A DNA stretch of 64,000 bases from Gardnerella vaginalis (GTDB lineage: Bacteria; Actinomycetota; Actinomycetes; Actinomycetales; Bifidobacteriaceae), in NCBI RefSeq assembly GCF_001546485.1, contig NZ_KQ956830.1, positions 1-64,000 of the forward strand. Direction: 5' to 3'. A program made the translations under genes and the position numbers. The notes under the pieces were generated by a model, which was not told the origin of the DNA, searched no databases, and worked only from the letters and a program-made list of their open reading frames with translations. Of the stretch, positions 42,444 through 52,390 are shown piece by piece; position 1 is the stretch's first letter, and each line of letters begins with the position of its first letter.

Positions 42444-45200
42444 TCATCCAGTATTTTGCAAGCCTGCAGCAACACCGGAAACAGTGCAAAGAATAAGGTA
42501 GATGAACTCTGCCTGCTGGCTTTCGCTCAATTCTTCTTTGTCTACCTTGTTACGGAGCTTGTGCAATGCAAGAGATTGGATTACAGAAAGCGCGTCAACA
42601 TAAGGCGAGCGCACGCGGATTGCCTGACCTAGCACGTGACGATGCTGCAAAGGCCACTTGTCATCAACAATTTGCAAAACCCACTTGCGAGTAAGCTGCA
42701 TTTCCGAAAGCACCTTATCGCTCAAATCTTCACGATCTCCAAGGCTTAAGTACATGCGAGCAATACGCTCATCTGTTTTAGCCAAAGACATCTCAATATT
42801 GTCAATAAATGTGCTAAACAGAGGCCACTCTTCGTAAGCTCTGCGCAAAGTTTCCAAGTCGCCAAACTTTTCGCAAGCTGTACCCAAACCGTACCATGCT
42901 GCCAAGTTGATTCGAGCCTGAGCCCAAGAGAACACCCACGGGATTGTGCGCAAATCGTCCAACGACTTCGCACCCAAACCGCGCTTAGCTGGGCGAGAGC
43001 CGATTGGAAGCAAGCCAATCTCACTCAGCGGCGTAACCGTGGAGAACCATGGAGTGAAATCATCCGTTTGCAGCAAGTCAAGGAAGCGCTCATGGGCTGC
43101 AACATCAAGTTTTTCAGCCATATCCGCATACTTCTTCGTCATATCAGTATTGGTTTTCTCAACACTTGGCGAAGACTGAAGCAAAGTTGCGGAAGCAACG
43201 GATTCGACGTGACGAATAGCCAAAATAGGGTTACCGTAGCGAGCGAAAATAACCTCGCCCTGCTCAGTAAGCTTGAATCGACAGTTAACGGAGCCAACAG
43301 GCTGAGCAAGCACTGCACGGTTTGCAGGACCGCCGCCTCGACCAACAGCACCACCGCGGCCATGGAATAGTGTCAAATCAATATCATGCCTCTTAGCCCA
43401 TTGAGCAATACGCTCCTGAGCAGAATGCAAAGCAAGCGTTGCGGAAGTAGGGCCGGCATCCTTGGAAGAATCCGAGTAGCCAAGCATAACTTCCATCTTT
43501 CGGCCAGTAGCCTTAAGACGAGCTTGCACTTCAGGAATTTTAATAATCTCCTCAAGCACATTTACGGAATTTTGCAAATCTTCCAACTGCTCAAACAGCG
43601 GAATAACGTCGATTGTTGGCGCATCCTGTGGGTGAGCGAAAGCAAGACGATTCAACTCAAATACGTCACGAACATGCTGAGCAGATTTTGCGAAGGAAAT
43701 AATGTAGCGTCGAGCAGCACGCATGCCGTTACGCTTTTGAATTGCACCCAAAGCACGGAAGGTATCGAGCACTTCACGAGTCATTGGCTGAAGCGGACCG
43801 CGTTCGCCATGCAATCCGTGCTCGCGAATATCTTCCAAAGCACGAGAATGCACGAGAGAATGCTGGCGGAATTCCATCTCAACCATGTGGAACCCAAAGG
43901 TTTGCGCCTGCCAAATCAAGTCCTGCAAAGGACCATAAGCGGCTCGAGGATCGCCACCTTCAGCCAAAGAGCGCTGCACAATTTGCAAATCTTCAATAAA
44001 ATCTTCGCAAGAATGATACATCAAATCCGTATCGCGACTGATAGTACGATGCAAGCGGTCAGCCATCACAAGCATTACAGCACGATGCGGCTCGTTATTA
44101 GAAACATCTGAAGCGTTTTCCGTAAGCTGTTCGCTCATTTCGCGCTGACGATTCCACAACTCAATCAACTCCACGCTTGGAGGAGTTGTGCGAGTCTCCA
44201 TAGTTAAGCACTTGCCAACTTCGCGAGTGCGATTTTCCAAAGCCGCAAGCACGTGATCGCTAAACTTTCGAGCAACTTGACGGCTTACTTTAGCGGTAAC
44301 ATTTGGATTACCATCGCGATCTGAGCCAATCCAGCTTCCTGGGTGGAAGAAAGCAGGGCAGCGAGGCGGCACAAGACCAGCCTTCTTACCAAGCAGCCAA
44401 TCATCAAAACGACGATACACAACTGGGATCGTATCAAATAAAGTAGCGTCGAAAATGTCAAGAATAGTGTCAGCTTCTTCAACTGGAGTTGGCTTCTTTA
44501 AAGCAATAGGCGAAGTTCTAAGAAGCGCATCAATTTCGTTATAGAGACGACGATAATTTTCTCGCTTGTCAGATCCACCTAAACGGTGGTGTTCGCTTAA
44601 TAATTGCGAAATTCTGCGAATCTTTCCAGCCACAGCCTTACGACGGGCTTCAGTTGGGTGCGCAGTAAACACAGGATGGAACTCAAGTTTTGCAAGCAAT
44701 TCTTTAGCTTGAGCTGGACTCATTTCCGTCAATAATTTGTGATACGCGCAAGTAAGTTCGTTTACTGGGTCAACCGGCAACGAATCCTCAACTTCACATT
44801 CACGCTGATGAAGTACAGAAACACGATAATTCTCTTCGCACAAATTAGCGAGATGGAAATACGTTGCGAAAGCACGAGCTAGAAGCTGCATATCATGCAA
44901 GTTCATACCATTAATCTTGCTAACAGCCTTGCTTAAGCCATCATCGGCTGTTACTTTTGCGTCCACCATTTGTGCAAAATGCGCAGCACTAGCATCTACA
45001 GCATTAAGACGAACATCGTCAAATACTGCCAATAATTTTTCATCAAATTCACCAAGAACATCGCGGAGAATATGCAAGCACAAATCCATGTCTTGCTTAA
45101 GCGATGCTGGAAGGTCACGCTCCTCTGGGCCTTTTCGCCCTAAACCAGACGTAACAATAGTTGCGTCTGCTGGAGTAACCTGCTGATTTTCTTCTGTCAT
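42444..45200 (-). CDS. ppc: Phosphoenolpyruvate carboxylase
   Basis: A 918-residue enzyme that makes oxaloacetate from PEP and bicarbonate. Catalytic motifs are intact: VFTAHPTEARRKA near residue 180, and the mobile loop FHGRGGAVGRGGGPANRA near 613. The segment VMLGYSDSSKDAGPTSATLA and the tail SGVAAGLQNTG, which ends in the conserved Asn-Thr-Gly, are also clear. Length is normal. In bifidobacteria the enzyme feeds amino-acid synthesis, as there is no full TCA cycle. The beta-carbonic anhydrase operon downstream on the same strand probably provides bicarbonate. The stop is followed by a strong terminator. It is transcribed divergently from the ThrE-like gene. Confidence 0.97.
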   Translation of the reverse strand: MTEENQQVTPADATIVTSGLGRKGPEERDLPASLKQDMDLCLHILRDVLGEFDEKLLAVFDDVRLNAVDASAAHFAQMVDAKVTADDGLSKAVSKINGMNLHDMQLLARAFATYFHLANLCEENYRVSVLHQRECEVEDSLPVDPVNELTCAYHKLLTEMSPAQAKELLAKLEFHPVFTAHPTEARRKAVAGKIRRISQLLSEHHRLGGSDKRENYRRLYNEIDALLRTSPIALKKPTPVEEADTILDIFDATLFDTIPVVYRRFDDWLLGKKAGLVPPRCPAFFHPGSWIGSDRDGNPNVTAKVSRQVARKFSDHVLAALENRTREVGKCLTMETRTTPPSVELIELWNRQREMSEQLTENASDVSNNEPHRAVMLVMADRLHRTISRDTDLMYHSCEDFIEDLQIVQRSLAEGGDPRAAYGPLQDLIWQAQTFGFHMVEMEFRQHSLVHSRALEDIREHGLHGERGPLQPMTREVLDTFRALGAIQKRNGMRAARRYIISFAKSAQHVRDVFELNRLAFAHPQDAPTIDVIPLFEQLEDLQNSVNVLEEIIKIPEVQARLKATGRKMEVMLGYSDSSKDAGPTSATLALHSAQERIAQWAKRHDIDLTLFHGRGGAVGRGGGPANRAVLAQPVGSVNCRFKLTEQGEVIFARYGNPILAIRHVESVASATLLQSSPSVEKTNTDMTKKYADMAEKLDVAAHERFLDLLQTDDFTPWFSTVTPLSEIGLLPIGSRPAKRGLGAKSLDDLRTIPWVFSWAQARINLAAWYGLGTACEKFGDLETLRRAYEEWPLFSTFIDNIEMSLAKTDERIARMYLSLGDREDLSDKVLSEMQLTRKWVLQIVDDKWPLQHRHVLGQAIRVRSPYVDALSVIQSLALHKLRNKVDKEELSESQQAEFIYLILCTVSGVAAGLQNTG

Positions 45201-45243
45201 CAGACCTCCTTGCGCCAGACAAAGGTTGCTTGATCATCTGACT

Positions 45244-45262
45244 TCCGCGGCTCCTCCGCGGT
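45244..45262. repeat. GC-rich hairpin in the ppc leader
   Basis: CCGCGG and CCGCGG flank a short CTCCT loop in the divergent 205-base region between ppc and the ThrE-like gene. It would fold in either transcript; no known riboswitch fits. Confidence 0.35.
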
Positions 45263-45391
45263 TATGTAGGTCAAAAGTTGCAAGCCCACAGCCTTGTTTC
45301 CAGCGAGATACCAAGTTAATTGTGAAACTACCACCGGACGTAGCTCGAAGCGTATTTTATTTGTAAAAATCTGCTAGGCAAAGGGGGTGCG

Positions 45392-45397
45392 TATACT
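45392..45397 (+). promoter_or_regulatory. -10 box of the ThrE-like gene
   Basis: TATACT is followed by only eight bases before the GTG start at 45406, so the transcript should begin at or next to the start codon. No convincing -35 box is seen. Confidence 0.4.
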
Positions 45398-45405
45398 GAA
45401 AAAAT

Positions 45406-47154
45406 GTGAGTAGAGTAGATAATAATGCAAGCAGTAATGTAGATAGCAATACAGGCTGTAACGCTTGTAATACTGCGGATAATGACAGTTGTAGCAACAA
45501 ACCTGAAATTCTTCCAACTGGGCATATAGTTGGCAAACCTTCTGGCCGTTTTCACACGCATGCTATCCCGCTTGACATGGACGATGTTGAGCGTGATTGG
45601 GATAAGCCCGTTACTGAAGCGTGTATAGCTGCAAAATCAAGCATTATTATTCGCGTCGGCGCTCTTGGATTGGGAGCAGGAACTGGAAGCTACCGCGTTC
45701 GTGAGCTTATGCACCGAATTGGTGAACCAATGGGCGTTCACGTCCGAGCAGACGTAAATCTCACCGACATTGAAGCAACTTGCACCGATAAGCATGAGCG
45801 TATTACTGAAGTTGTTGACCTTCCAACTACTGGCGTCAACACTGAACGCATTTGGCTTTTGGAGCATTTTGCCGACTGGTTTAACGTTAAACTTGGAAAC
45901 GATTCCTTGTATCATTCAAAAGCGGCAGTTTCTAAGGAGTTAGTAGATACTCTTCAAGAAAGCGATGCAGAGCGCGATATTGTACAAACCGCTAAGCAAT
46001 CTGAGGAACATGCGGCAAAAGTTGCGGAAGAAAAAGCTTTACAAGAAGCTATAAGAAAAGAAAAGCCGCGCGGAATTTTTGCATTGCAGCCAGAAAGCGC
46101 TTATGCTGAACATTTTGCACACGTCAAACAAGCTCATAGTAGCGACGCAAATGAAAGCAATAACCATCCTCTCACAGTGAGAGAAGTACATGACCGTCTT
46201 GATTTGATTAAAAATCGTAAGCCTCTTTATAAGCCTTGGTTTGCAGGTCTTGCTTCTGCAGTCGCTTGTGCATCCTTCGCATTTTTGCTTGGCGGTGGTA
46301 TTTACGACATGATTGGCGCTTTTATTGGCGCTGGGATTGGACACTACATTCGTCGACGCATGTTTATGCATCACCTTAACCAATTTGTGGTTACATTCGT
46401 TGCTGTTGCAATCGGCGCACTTTCTTGCATCGGCTCACTGCGACTTATTGGCTACTTCGACCCAAGCGCGCTTAATCACACGACTGCGTATATTGGCTCG
46501 GTATTATTTGTTATTCCAGGCTTCCCGCTGATTACCGGTGGCTTGGATATTGCAAAAATAGATTTTCCGTCAGGCATTCAACGGTTGTGCTATACGCTGG
46601 CGATTATTTTGATGGGAACTCTTGCAGGTTGGACAGTTGCAAGCCTTGTGCAGCTTAACCCCCAAGGTTTCCCTCCGCTCGGATTGAACCCTTGGCTTAA
46701 CGCAGTTCTGCGACTTATTACAGCTTTTGCTGGCGTGTGGGGCTTCTCCGTGCTGTTTAATTCTCCACAACGTATGTGTTTAGTTGCTGGAATTATTGGT
46801 GCTATTACAGATACTTTGCGCTTAACTATGACGGATTTTGGTATCGCTGCCGAAATTGCTGCATTTAGTGGAGCGTTACTAGCTGGATTGCTGGCTTCGG
46901 CTTGGCGAGCTATTGTTCGTCATGGGCTTGCTCCTCAATACTTGGGGTATCCGCGAATAGGTCTTACTGTGCCGTCTATTGTGATTATGGTTCCGGGACT
47001 TTACATGTACCGCGCAATGTTCTACCTCGGTCAGTTCCATACTCTTCCGGCTTTAGATTGGACCTTCCGCGCATTTATGGTGATTATCTGCTTGCCTATT
47101 GGTCTTGCTGTAGCGCGAGTTATTACCGATAAAAGCTGGCGTTACGACGTGTGA
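45406..47154 (+). CDS. Threonine/serine exporter (ThrE) family protein
   Basis: A 582-residue protein. A cytoplasmic domain (about residues 75-185, SSIIIRVGALGLGAGTGSYR, the ThrE/DUF1212 pattern) and a charged helical spacer are followed by about ten hydrophobic segments in the C-terminal half (WFAGLASAVACASFAFLLGG onward). ThrE proteins export threonine and serine. The first 45 residues are rich in Asn, Asp and Cys and look like extra sequence. The start is probably the GTG at 45406: an in-frame stop lies at 45397-45399, and no ribosome site is correctly spaced. The -10 box directly upstream suggests a leaderless mRNA. It has a shared terminator with trpS. Confidence 0.83.
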   Translation: MSRVDNNASSNVDSNTGCNACNTADNDSCSNKPEILPTGHIVGKPSGRFHTHAIPLDMDDVERDWDKPVTEACIAAKSSIIIRVGALGLGAGTGSYRVRELMHRIGEPMGVHVRADVNLTDIEATCTDKHERITEVVDLPTTGVNTERIWLLEHFADWFNVKLGNDSLYHSKAAVSKELVDTLQESDAERDIVQTAKQSEEHAAKVAEEKALQEAIRKEKPRGIFALQPESAYAEHFAHVKQAHSSDANESNNHPLTVREVHDRLDLIKNRKPLYKPWFAGLASAVACASFAFLLGGGIYDMIGAFIGAGIGHYIRRRMFMHHLNQFVVTFVAVAIGALSCIGSLRLIGYFDPSALNHTTAYIGSVLFVIPGFPLITGGLDIAKIDFPSGIQRLCYTLAIILMGTLAGWTVASLVQLNPQGFPPLGLNPWLNAVLRLITAFAGVWGFSVLFNSPQRMCLVAGIIGAITDTLRLTMTDFGIAAEIAAFSGALLAGLLASAWRAIVRHGLAPQYLGYPRIGLTVPSIVIMVPGLYMYRAMFYLGQFHTLPALDWTFRAFMVIICLPIGLAVARVITDKSWRYDV

Positions 47155-47185
47155 TGTTCTAAATTGCAGTTCATCAATTTTAACA

Positions 47186-47228
47186 AAAAGCCGCTTACAA
47201 GTTTTCTTGCGAGCGGCTTTATTTTTTA
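47186..47228. terminator. Shared terminator between the ThrE-like gene and trpS
   Basis: AAAGCCGCT and AGCGGCTTT flank a loop ending 47220, followed by TATTTTTTA on the plus strand and preceded by A-rich sequence for the other direction. The genes are convergent. Confidence 0.8.
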
Positions 47229-47271
47229 CTAATTTGTTTATTAATTTGTTTGTTGAGAGTTAATTCATACT

Positions 47272-48363
47272 CTAGTACTTCATTCCCATGGCTTCGCGAA
47301 CTTGAGAAAGTGTTTCTTCAGCAATAGCGTTGGCACGTTTGTTTCCGTCGTGAAGAACATCTCGAATAGCATCCATATCTTTTGCTAATTCTGCACGACG
47401 CTCACGGTGAGGAGCTAGGAAGTTATTTACGTTTTCAATTACGTAAGCCTTGAGCGCACCGGCACCAGCGTTACCAATCTCATCTGCAATATCTTTAGGA
47501 TCCCTACCAGTAACCAGGCCAGCAGTAGTCAAAAGCGCAGAAACTTGCGGGCGAGCAACCGGATCGAAAGTAATCATTCTTTCAGAATCAGTTGGGCTCT
47601 TCTTTATTAATTTGGCTGTTTCTTCAGCAGTAGCTCCGAGCATAATCGAATTGCCGTAAGATTTGCTCATCTTACGACCGTCCAAACCTGGAATCTCTGG
47701 AGCATCAGAAAGAATTGCCGCCGGTTCTGGGAACACAGGATTCTTTTTTGCATATCGTTCATTAAAGCGACGTGCGATTGTTCGCGTAATCTCAACATGC
47801 GGTAAATTATCTTTGCCGATTGGAACAACGTTTGCTTTGCAGAACAAAATATCGCAAGCTTGGTGCACTGGATACGTAAGAAGCAATCCGGTTAAAGCAT
47901 GTCCAGAAGATTCCATTTCCGACTTTACGGTAGGATTCCTGTGTAATTCTGCTTCTGTAACTAGCGAAAGGAATGGCAACATAAGCTGATTCGCAGCAGG
48001 CACGGCAGAGTGCGTAAAAATCATCGTTTTTTCTGGATCAATCCCAGCTGCCATATAATCGAGAACTAAATTCAACACATTATCTTCAATATGTTCAGTT
48101 GTGTCGCGATCTGTAATAACTTGATAGTCGGCAATAATAATATTTGTTTTTACGCCACGCTTCTGCATAGCAACACGCTCACGAATAGAACCGAAGTAAT
48201 GTCCTAAGTGCAAACGACCTGTTGGACGATCACCAGTAAGCATAGTAAATGATGAAGGATTAGCTTCTAATTTTGCAAGTGTTGCATCTGAACGCTTACG
48301 AGCTGCTATAAAGCTCGCGCTCATCTCATTTCCTGCAGCTGTTAGCTGTGCTTCTTCTGGCAT
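47272..48363 (-). CDS. trpS: Tryptophanyl-tRNA synthetase
   Basis: A 363-residue class I synthetase. The HIGH-type motif is RLHLGHYFGS near residue 52 and the KMSKS motif is DGRKMSKSYGNSI near 238. Other marks are the Trp pocket DYQVITDRD and the LLLTYPVHQACDILFC stretch. It charges tRNA-Trp. The ATG at 48363 (MPEEAQ) is preferred because AAGGAG lies six bases before it; a TTG two codons upstream is not needed. It is functionally linked to trpB and its attenuator, which sense the charged tRNA-Trp it makes. Confidence 0.95.
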   Translation of the reverse strand: MPEEAQLTAAGNEMSASFIAARKRSDATLAKLEANPSSFTMLTGDRPTGRLHLGHYFGSIRERVAMQKRGVKTNIIIADYQVITDRDTTEHIEDNVLNLVLDYMAAGIDPEKTMIFTHSAVPAANQLMLPFLSLVTEAELHRNPTVKSEMESSGHALTGLLLTYPVHQACDILFCKANVVPIGKDNLPHVEITRTIARRFNERYAKKNPVFPEPAAILSDAPEIPGLDGRKMSKSYGNSIMLGATAEETAKLIKKSPTDSERMITFDPVARPQVSALLTTAGLVTGRDPKDIADEIGNAGAGALKAYVIENVNNFLAPHRERRAELAKDMDAIRDVLHDGNKRANAIAEETLSQVREAMGMKY

Positions 48364-48509
48364 TTCCAACTCCTTAACTACGCGTATTTTTACGCTGAAA
48401 ATATGGCTTTTATGGTAAAAGTTTACACAGACAATATACTCGGTTGCGGCACAGTGGTACGCTCTTATGTGATGAACTGATTGTTACGGTAATTTTTAGA
48501 GGGGGTCAG

Positions 48510-48887
48510 ATGGGCCGCGGACGACAGAAGGCAAAGCAACAGAAAATTGCCCGTAAGCTCAAATACCTGACGACCGATACGGATTATGACGAGCTTGCTA
48601 AGGAACTTAATTCCAGCGAACCCGGACAGGGATCCTTCGATCCATTTGCATCGAGCGAAGGTTATGAAGAAGACACATATCTTCAAGAAAAAGACGATAC
48701 TGCAGAAAGTATCGCCACTCATACTTCCAGCGATGACGATTTAGACGAGTATGCTAAATGGGCTGCAGAAGCAGCTGCCAAAGCTGTGAGTAGTGAAAAT
48801 TCCGCTGCGCATCCTGGAACACATGCTGGTGTACATCACCACATACCTATGCCGATGCCGAATTTCATACATAAGCATGATAAATAA
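48510..48887 (+). CDS. DUF3073 family protein
   Basis: A 125-residue protein typical of actinobacteria. The N-terminal 40 residues (MGRGRQKAKQQKIARKLKYL, then TTDTDYDELAKEL) are the conserved DUF3073 core, basic and likely nucleic-acid-facing. The remainder is an acidic, low-complexity region with a His-rich end (HAGVHHHIPMPMPNFIHKHDK). Its function is unknown. AGAGGGGGTCAG precedes the ATG at 48510, and upstream in-frame sequence does not look coding. It is a single-gene transcript with a perfect hairpin after it. Confidence 0.85.
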   Translation: MGRGRQKAKQQKIARKLKYLTTDTDYDELAKELNSSEPGQGSFDPFASSEGYEEDTYLQEKDDTAESIATHTSSDDDLDEYAKWAAEAAAKAVSSENSAAHPGTHAGVHHHIPMPMPNFIHKHDK

Positions 48888-48940
48888 AGCTCGTAATAGA
48901 TAAGATTTACTATAAAGCTTCATTTATCGATAATCACTTC

Positions 48941-48987
48941 GTAAATATCCTGGGTTAAATGAGAATATTTTGACCCAGGATATTTAC
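48941..48987. terminator. Hairpin between the convergent DUF3073 and SCP-like genes
   Basis: GTAAATATCCTGGGT (48941-48955) and ACCCAGGATATTTAC (48973-48987) are perfectly complementary over 15 bases. U-tracts are weak on both sides, so termination is likely but not certain. Confidence 0.6.
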
Positions 48988-49014
48988 GACTGTCATTTTA
49001 TGTAGGAAACATTC

Positions 49015-49431
49015 TTAGAGCGGTAGAACATCACTTAAGTCATCACGCTCACCAATTGCATCCATATAACCAGCTTGTTCTTCTTGTTGCCAATTCGTAA
49101 TACCACTTGCAAGACGCAGCCATACTGCTGGATCAAGTTCAATAACATCTGGCGGTGTAAGATTATGCGGATCGGAAGCTGGTCCATCCAAGATTTTTAT
49201 AGCTCCCCACGGTGATACTCTCACTTCTACACTGGCTCCGGGAACTTTGCATTCAAGAATATGCAAAGAATACCTCACTGCTAAAGCTTCATCACTACGC
49301 GAAATATGCAAAATATTACTATCTATTTGTAGTGGCAAAGTACCATTATCACATGCTTCTAGTGCAGCTTTACGCCAACGTTCCCACGAATATTGTCCTT
49401 GTTTTAAATCCCGTTCAAGTATCACACTCAT
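49015..49431 (-). CDS. Bacterial SCP (sterol-carrier-like) family protein
   Basis: A 138-residue soluble protein of the actinobacterial sterol-carrier-like family (SCP_3 type). The conserved core is a run of strands, RYSLHILECKVPGASVEVRV, then SPWGAIKILDGPASDPHN and TPPDVIELDPAVWLRLASG, which matches the WL.LA.G end of the family. The C terminus is acidic. A lipid-binding role is assumed from the fold only. The ATG lacks a strong ribosome site (GGCATGAGTG context). It is convergent with the DUF3073 gene. Confidence 0.75.
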   Translation of the reverse strand: MSVILERDLKQGQYSWERWRKAALEACDNGTLPLQIDSNILHISRSDEALAVRYSLHILECKVPGASVEVRVSPWGAIKILDGPASDPHNLTPPDVIELDPAVWLRLASGITNWQQEEQAGYMDAIGERDDLSDVLPL

Positions 49432-49667
49432 GCCTTTTATTATCTTCTACACAATCTACTTTGCATAAATATTCAGCATAAAACGTTATATACCAATAAA
49501 TAAAGGTACCGGGTAGTGGTACTATTAGGAACATCGTGTGCATTCACGTACCTTTTGTAGTTATCTGTTATAGTTACCTGCAATACGGTGGTGGTTTAAT
49601 TGCCTAAGCATAAAGTTTCAGGCTGCACACTTTAAGGAAATATATCAAACGGCACAAGGAGTCAAAT

Positions 49668-52151
49668 ATGACTAAACACGTCGCGCCGAAAGCCAAAACT
49701 ACTGCGACGGCATTTGCCAAAGAACTTCAAGAGCATCTCAAGTACACCCAAGGTGTAACGCCAGAGCAGGCCACTACGGCAGATGTGTATGTTGCCGCTG
49801 CTACCGCAGTTCGTCGTCACTTGATGGACTCTTGGATGCAGACACAGCATGACATGGTTAACGGCAATACTAAGGCTGTAGGCTATTTGAGCGCAGAGTT
49901 CTTGATGGGCAAGCAGCTTGAGAATGCTTTGTTGAACGCTGGTCTTACTGACCAGTTCAATAAGGCTGTTACTAAGCTTGGTTTTGATCCAAAGGCTGTT
50001 ATCGATGCTGAGTATGAGCCAGGTTTAGGTAACGGCGGTTTGGGTCGTCTCGCAGCCTGCTTTATCGACTCGCTCGCCTCTATTGGCGTGCCAGCATTCG
50101 GCTACGGCATCCAGTATCGTTACGGCATCTTCAAGCAGCGTTTTGATGAAGAAGGTAAGCAGGTAGAAACCCCTGATTACTGGCTAAGCAACGAAGAGCC
50201 ATGGGGTCACATTGATTACGGTCGTGACCAGCGCGTCAACTTCGGTGGTGAAGTTGTCGAAGAGAATGGTAAGCGCGTATGGAAACCAGCTTGGTCTGTT
50301 CGTGCAGTACCAGTTGATTACATGGTTCCAGGTTATAATTCTGGTCGAGTGAATACTCTTCGCTTGTGGACTGCTAAGTCTTACGATGAGTTTGATTTGC
50401 TCACTTTCAACAAGTCTGATTATTTGGACGCTGTGAAGCCGCAGGTTGCAGCGGAAAACATTTCTAAGATTCTTTACCCAGAAGATTCCACTCCAGAAGG
50501 TAAGGCTTTGCGTCTTGAACAGCAGTACTTCTTCGTAGCTGCTTCTATTCACGACGCTATCCGCGTATTCTATCCAGGTCAAGACAAGCCGGATCTCACT
50601 ACCTTCCCAAGCAAGATTAACTTCCAGTTGAACGATACTCACCCAGTTATCGGTATTCCAGAGCTTATGCGCGTTCTTATGGACGAGTACGGTTATGATT
50701 GGAACACCGCTTGGGGTATCACCACTAAGACATTCAACTACACTTGCCACACTCTGCTTCCAGAAGCTTTGGAAGTTTGGCCAGCAAAGCTTATTGGCGA
50801 ACTTTTGCCACGTCACCTTGAGATTATTCAGGGCATTAGCGAGCAGTTCCGCAACGAGCTTCGCGGTAAGGGCGTTGCTGAGGATCAGGTTGAGCGTATG
50901 CGCATCGCTACCGACGCCGATGAAAATGGCGAAGGTGCTGTAGTTCGTATGGCTTACTTGGCTACCTACGCCGGCTCTTACGTTAACGGTGTTGCTGAAC
51001 TTCACTCTGAGTTGTTGAAGGATGTCACTTTGAAAGACTTCTCCAGCGTTTACCCAGATAAGTTCAAGAACGTTACTAACGGCGTAACTCCTCGTCGCTT
51101 CGTACGTTTGAGCAACCCACGCATGTCTGCTCTTATTACTGAGGGCTTGGGTACAGACGCATGGCAGGGTGATTTGGAGCTTCTCGAAGGTTTGAAGCCA
51201 TTGGCTGATGACCCATCCTTCGTAAAGAAGTTCGCTAAAGTTAAGCACGAAAACAAACTTGCCTTCGTTGATTTCGCAAAGCAGAAGTACGGCTTTGAGA
51301 TCAACCCAGACACCATGTTCAACACCATCATTAAGCGTTTGCACGAGTACAAGCGTCAGTCCATGAAGATCCTTCAGGTTATCTCCATGTACGCTGGAAT
51401 TAAGAACGGCACAATCGACGTTGACAAGATGCTTCCACGCACCGTGTTCTTCGGCGCTAAGTCTGCTCCAGGCTATGCTATGGCAAAGCTCACCATTCAG
51501 CTCATTAACAATGTTGCTCGCGTGGTGAACAATGATCCAGCATGCAAGGGCAAGCTTGCAGTGTTCTTCCCACCAAACTACAACATCGAGTTGGCAATGA
51601 ACTTGATTCCTGCCACCGATTTGGACGAGCAGATTTCTCAGGCTGGTAAGGAAGCTTCCGGCACTGGTAACATGAAGTTCGCTTTGAATGGTGCTTTGAC
51701 TGTTGGTACTCTTGATGGTGCAAACGTTGAGATTCGCGAGCGCGTTGGCGCTGAGAACTTCTTCCTCTTCGGCATGACCGTTGACGAGGTTGAGAAGCTT
51801 TACGCTGAAGGCTACGATCACGGTGGCTCCCGTAAGTACTATGAATCTGATCCTCGCTTGAAGACCGCTGTGGATATGGTTGCTGACGGCACCTTCTCCA
51901 ATGGTGACAAGAGCGTGTATGAGCCACTCGTCAACGATTGGCTTACCCACGACTACTTCATGGCAATGGCTGATTTCAGCTCTTACATGGATATTCAGGC
52001 TCAGATTGAGGAAACTTACCGCGATCCAATGAAGTGGGCACGTATGGCTGTATTGAATGTTGCCAACTCCGGTTACTTCACTTCCGATCGTTCTATTCAG
52101 GATTACCTCGATCGCATTTGGCACACTGGTCCACTTCCAGTTGCTGAGTGA
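49668..52151 (+). CDS. glgP: Glycogen/maltodextrin phosphorylase
   Basis: An 827-residue PLP enzyme that releases glucose 1-phosphate from alpha-1,4-glucans. The PLP-lysine motif EASGTGNMKFALNGALTVGTL is near residue 665, and the N-terminal GNGGLGRLAACFIDSLA and the RIHEYKRQ-like RLHEYKRQSMK are standard. The codon choice is strikingly biased (CGT, AAG, CCA, TTG, GGT) compared with the neighbours, which points to high expression. The same bias leaves a long open frame on the other strand, which I take to be an artefact. GGAGTCAAAT precedes the ATG. A perfect 25-base inverted repeat after the stop ends the transcript. It lies upstream of the Hsp70 cluster but is not part of it. Confidence 0.97.
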   Translation: MTKHVAPKAKTTATAFAKELQEHLKYTQGVTPEQATTADVYVAAATAVRRHLMDSWMQTQHDMVNGNTKAVGYLSAEFLMGKQLENALLNAGLTDQFNKAVTKLGFDPKAVIDAEYEPGLGNGGLGRLAACFIDSLASIGVPAFGYGIQYRYGIFKQRFDEEGKQVETPDYWLSNEEPWGHIDYGRDQRVNFGGEVVEENGKRVWKPAWSVRAVPVDYMVPGYNSGRVNTLRLWTAKSYDEFDLLTFNKSDYLDAVKPQVAAENISKILYPEDSTPEGKALRLEQQYFFVAASIHDAIRVFYPGQDKPDLTTFPSKINFQLNDTHPVIGIPELMRVLMDEYGYDWNTAWGITTKTFNYTCHTLLPEALEVWPAKLIGELLPRHLEIIQGISEQFRNELRGKGVAEDQVERMRIATDADENGEGAVVRMAYLATYAGSYVNGVAELHSELLKDVTLKDFSSVYPDKFKNVTNGVTPRRFVRLSNPRMSALITEGLGTDAWQGDLELLEGLKPLADDPSFVKKFAKVKHENKLAFVDFAKQKYGFEINPDTMFNTIIKRLHEYKRQSMKILQVISMYAGIKNGTIDVDKMLPRTVFFGAKSAPGYAMAKLTIQLINNVARVVNNDPACKGKLAVFFPPNYNIELAMNLIPATDLDEQISQAGKEASGTGNMKFALNGALTVGTLDGANVEIRERVGAENFFLFGMTVDEVEKLYAEGYDHGGSRKYYESDPRLKTAVDMVADGTFSNGDKSVYEPLVNDWLTHDYFMAMADFSSYMDIQAQIEETYRDPMKWARMAVLNVANSGYFTSDRSIQDYLDRIWHTGPLPVAE

Positions 52152-52193
52152 GTACGTATAACATATAACTCACACTTTAGAGCTAATAAGTAA

Positions 52194-52260
52194 AAAAGAT
52201 AAATAAAAAGGAGCAACGGAATAATGTTCTCGTTGCTCCTTTTTATTTATCTTTTAGTCT
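52194..52260. terminator. Perfect 25-bp inverted repeat after glgP
   Basis: The bases 52194-52218 are exactly complementary to 52231-52255. The core is GGAGCAACG/CGTTGCTCC, flanked by AAATAAAAA and TTTTTATTT. It is a very strong terminator that insulates the next cluster. Confidence 0.9.
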
Positions 52261-52352
52261 ACCAATAACATTACTGCCGATAATGATATAAAAAGTAAAA
52301 CTGTTAGTAAACCAATTTTAGGTAAGATAGTAGGATTATTTGCACACACACG

Positions 52353-52358
52353 TATAAT
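52353..52358 (+). promoter_or_regulatory. -10 box of the NERD/Hsp70 cluster
   Basis: TATAAT lies 33 bases before the ATG of the first cluster gene. The -35 region (GTAGGA at 17 bases) is poor, so an activator or alternative sigma factor may be needed. Confidence 0.45.
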
Positions 52359-52390
52359 CAAGAACAAAATGCGACTCGAGCGAGGTTTGT

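Noticed and set aside
50184-52124. A 646-codon open frame antisense to glgP
   Set aside because: It mirrors the strongly biased codons of glgP, has no ribosome site, and its translation is Leu/Val/His-rich with no domain. It is a shadow of a highly expressed gene.
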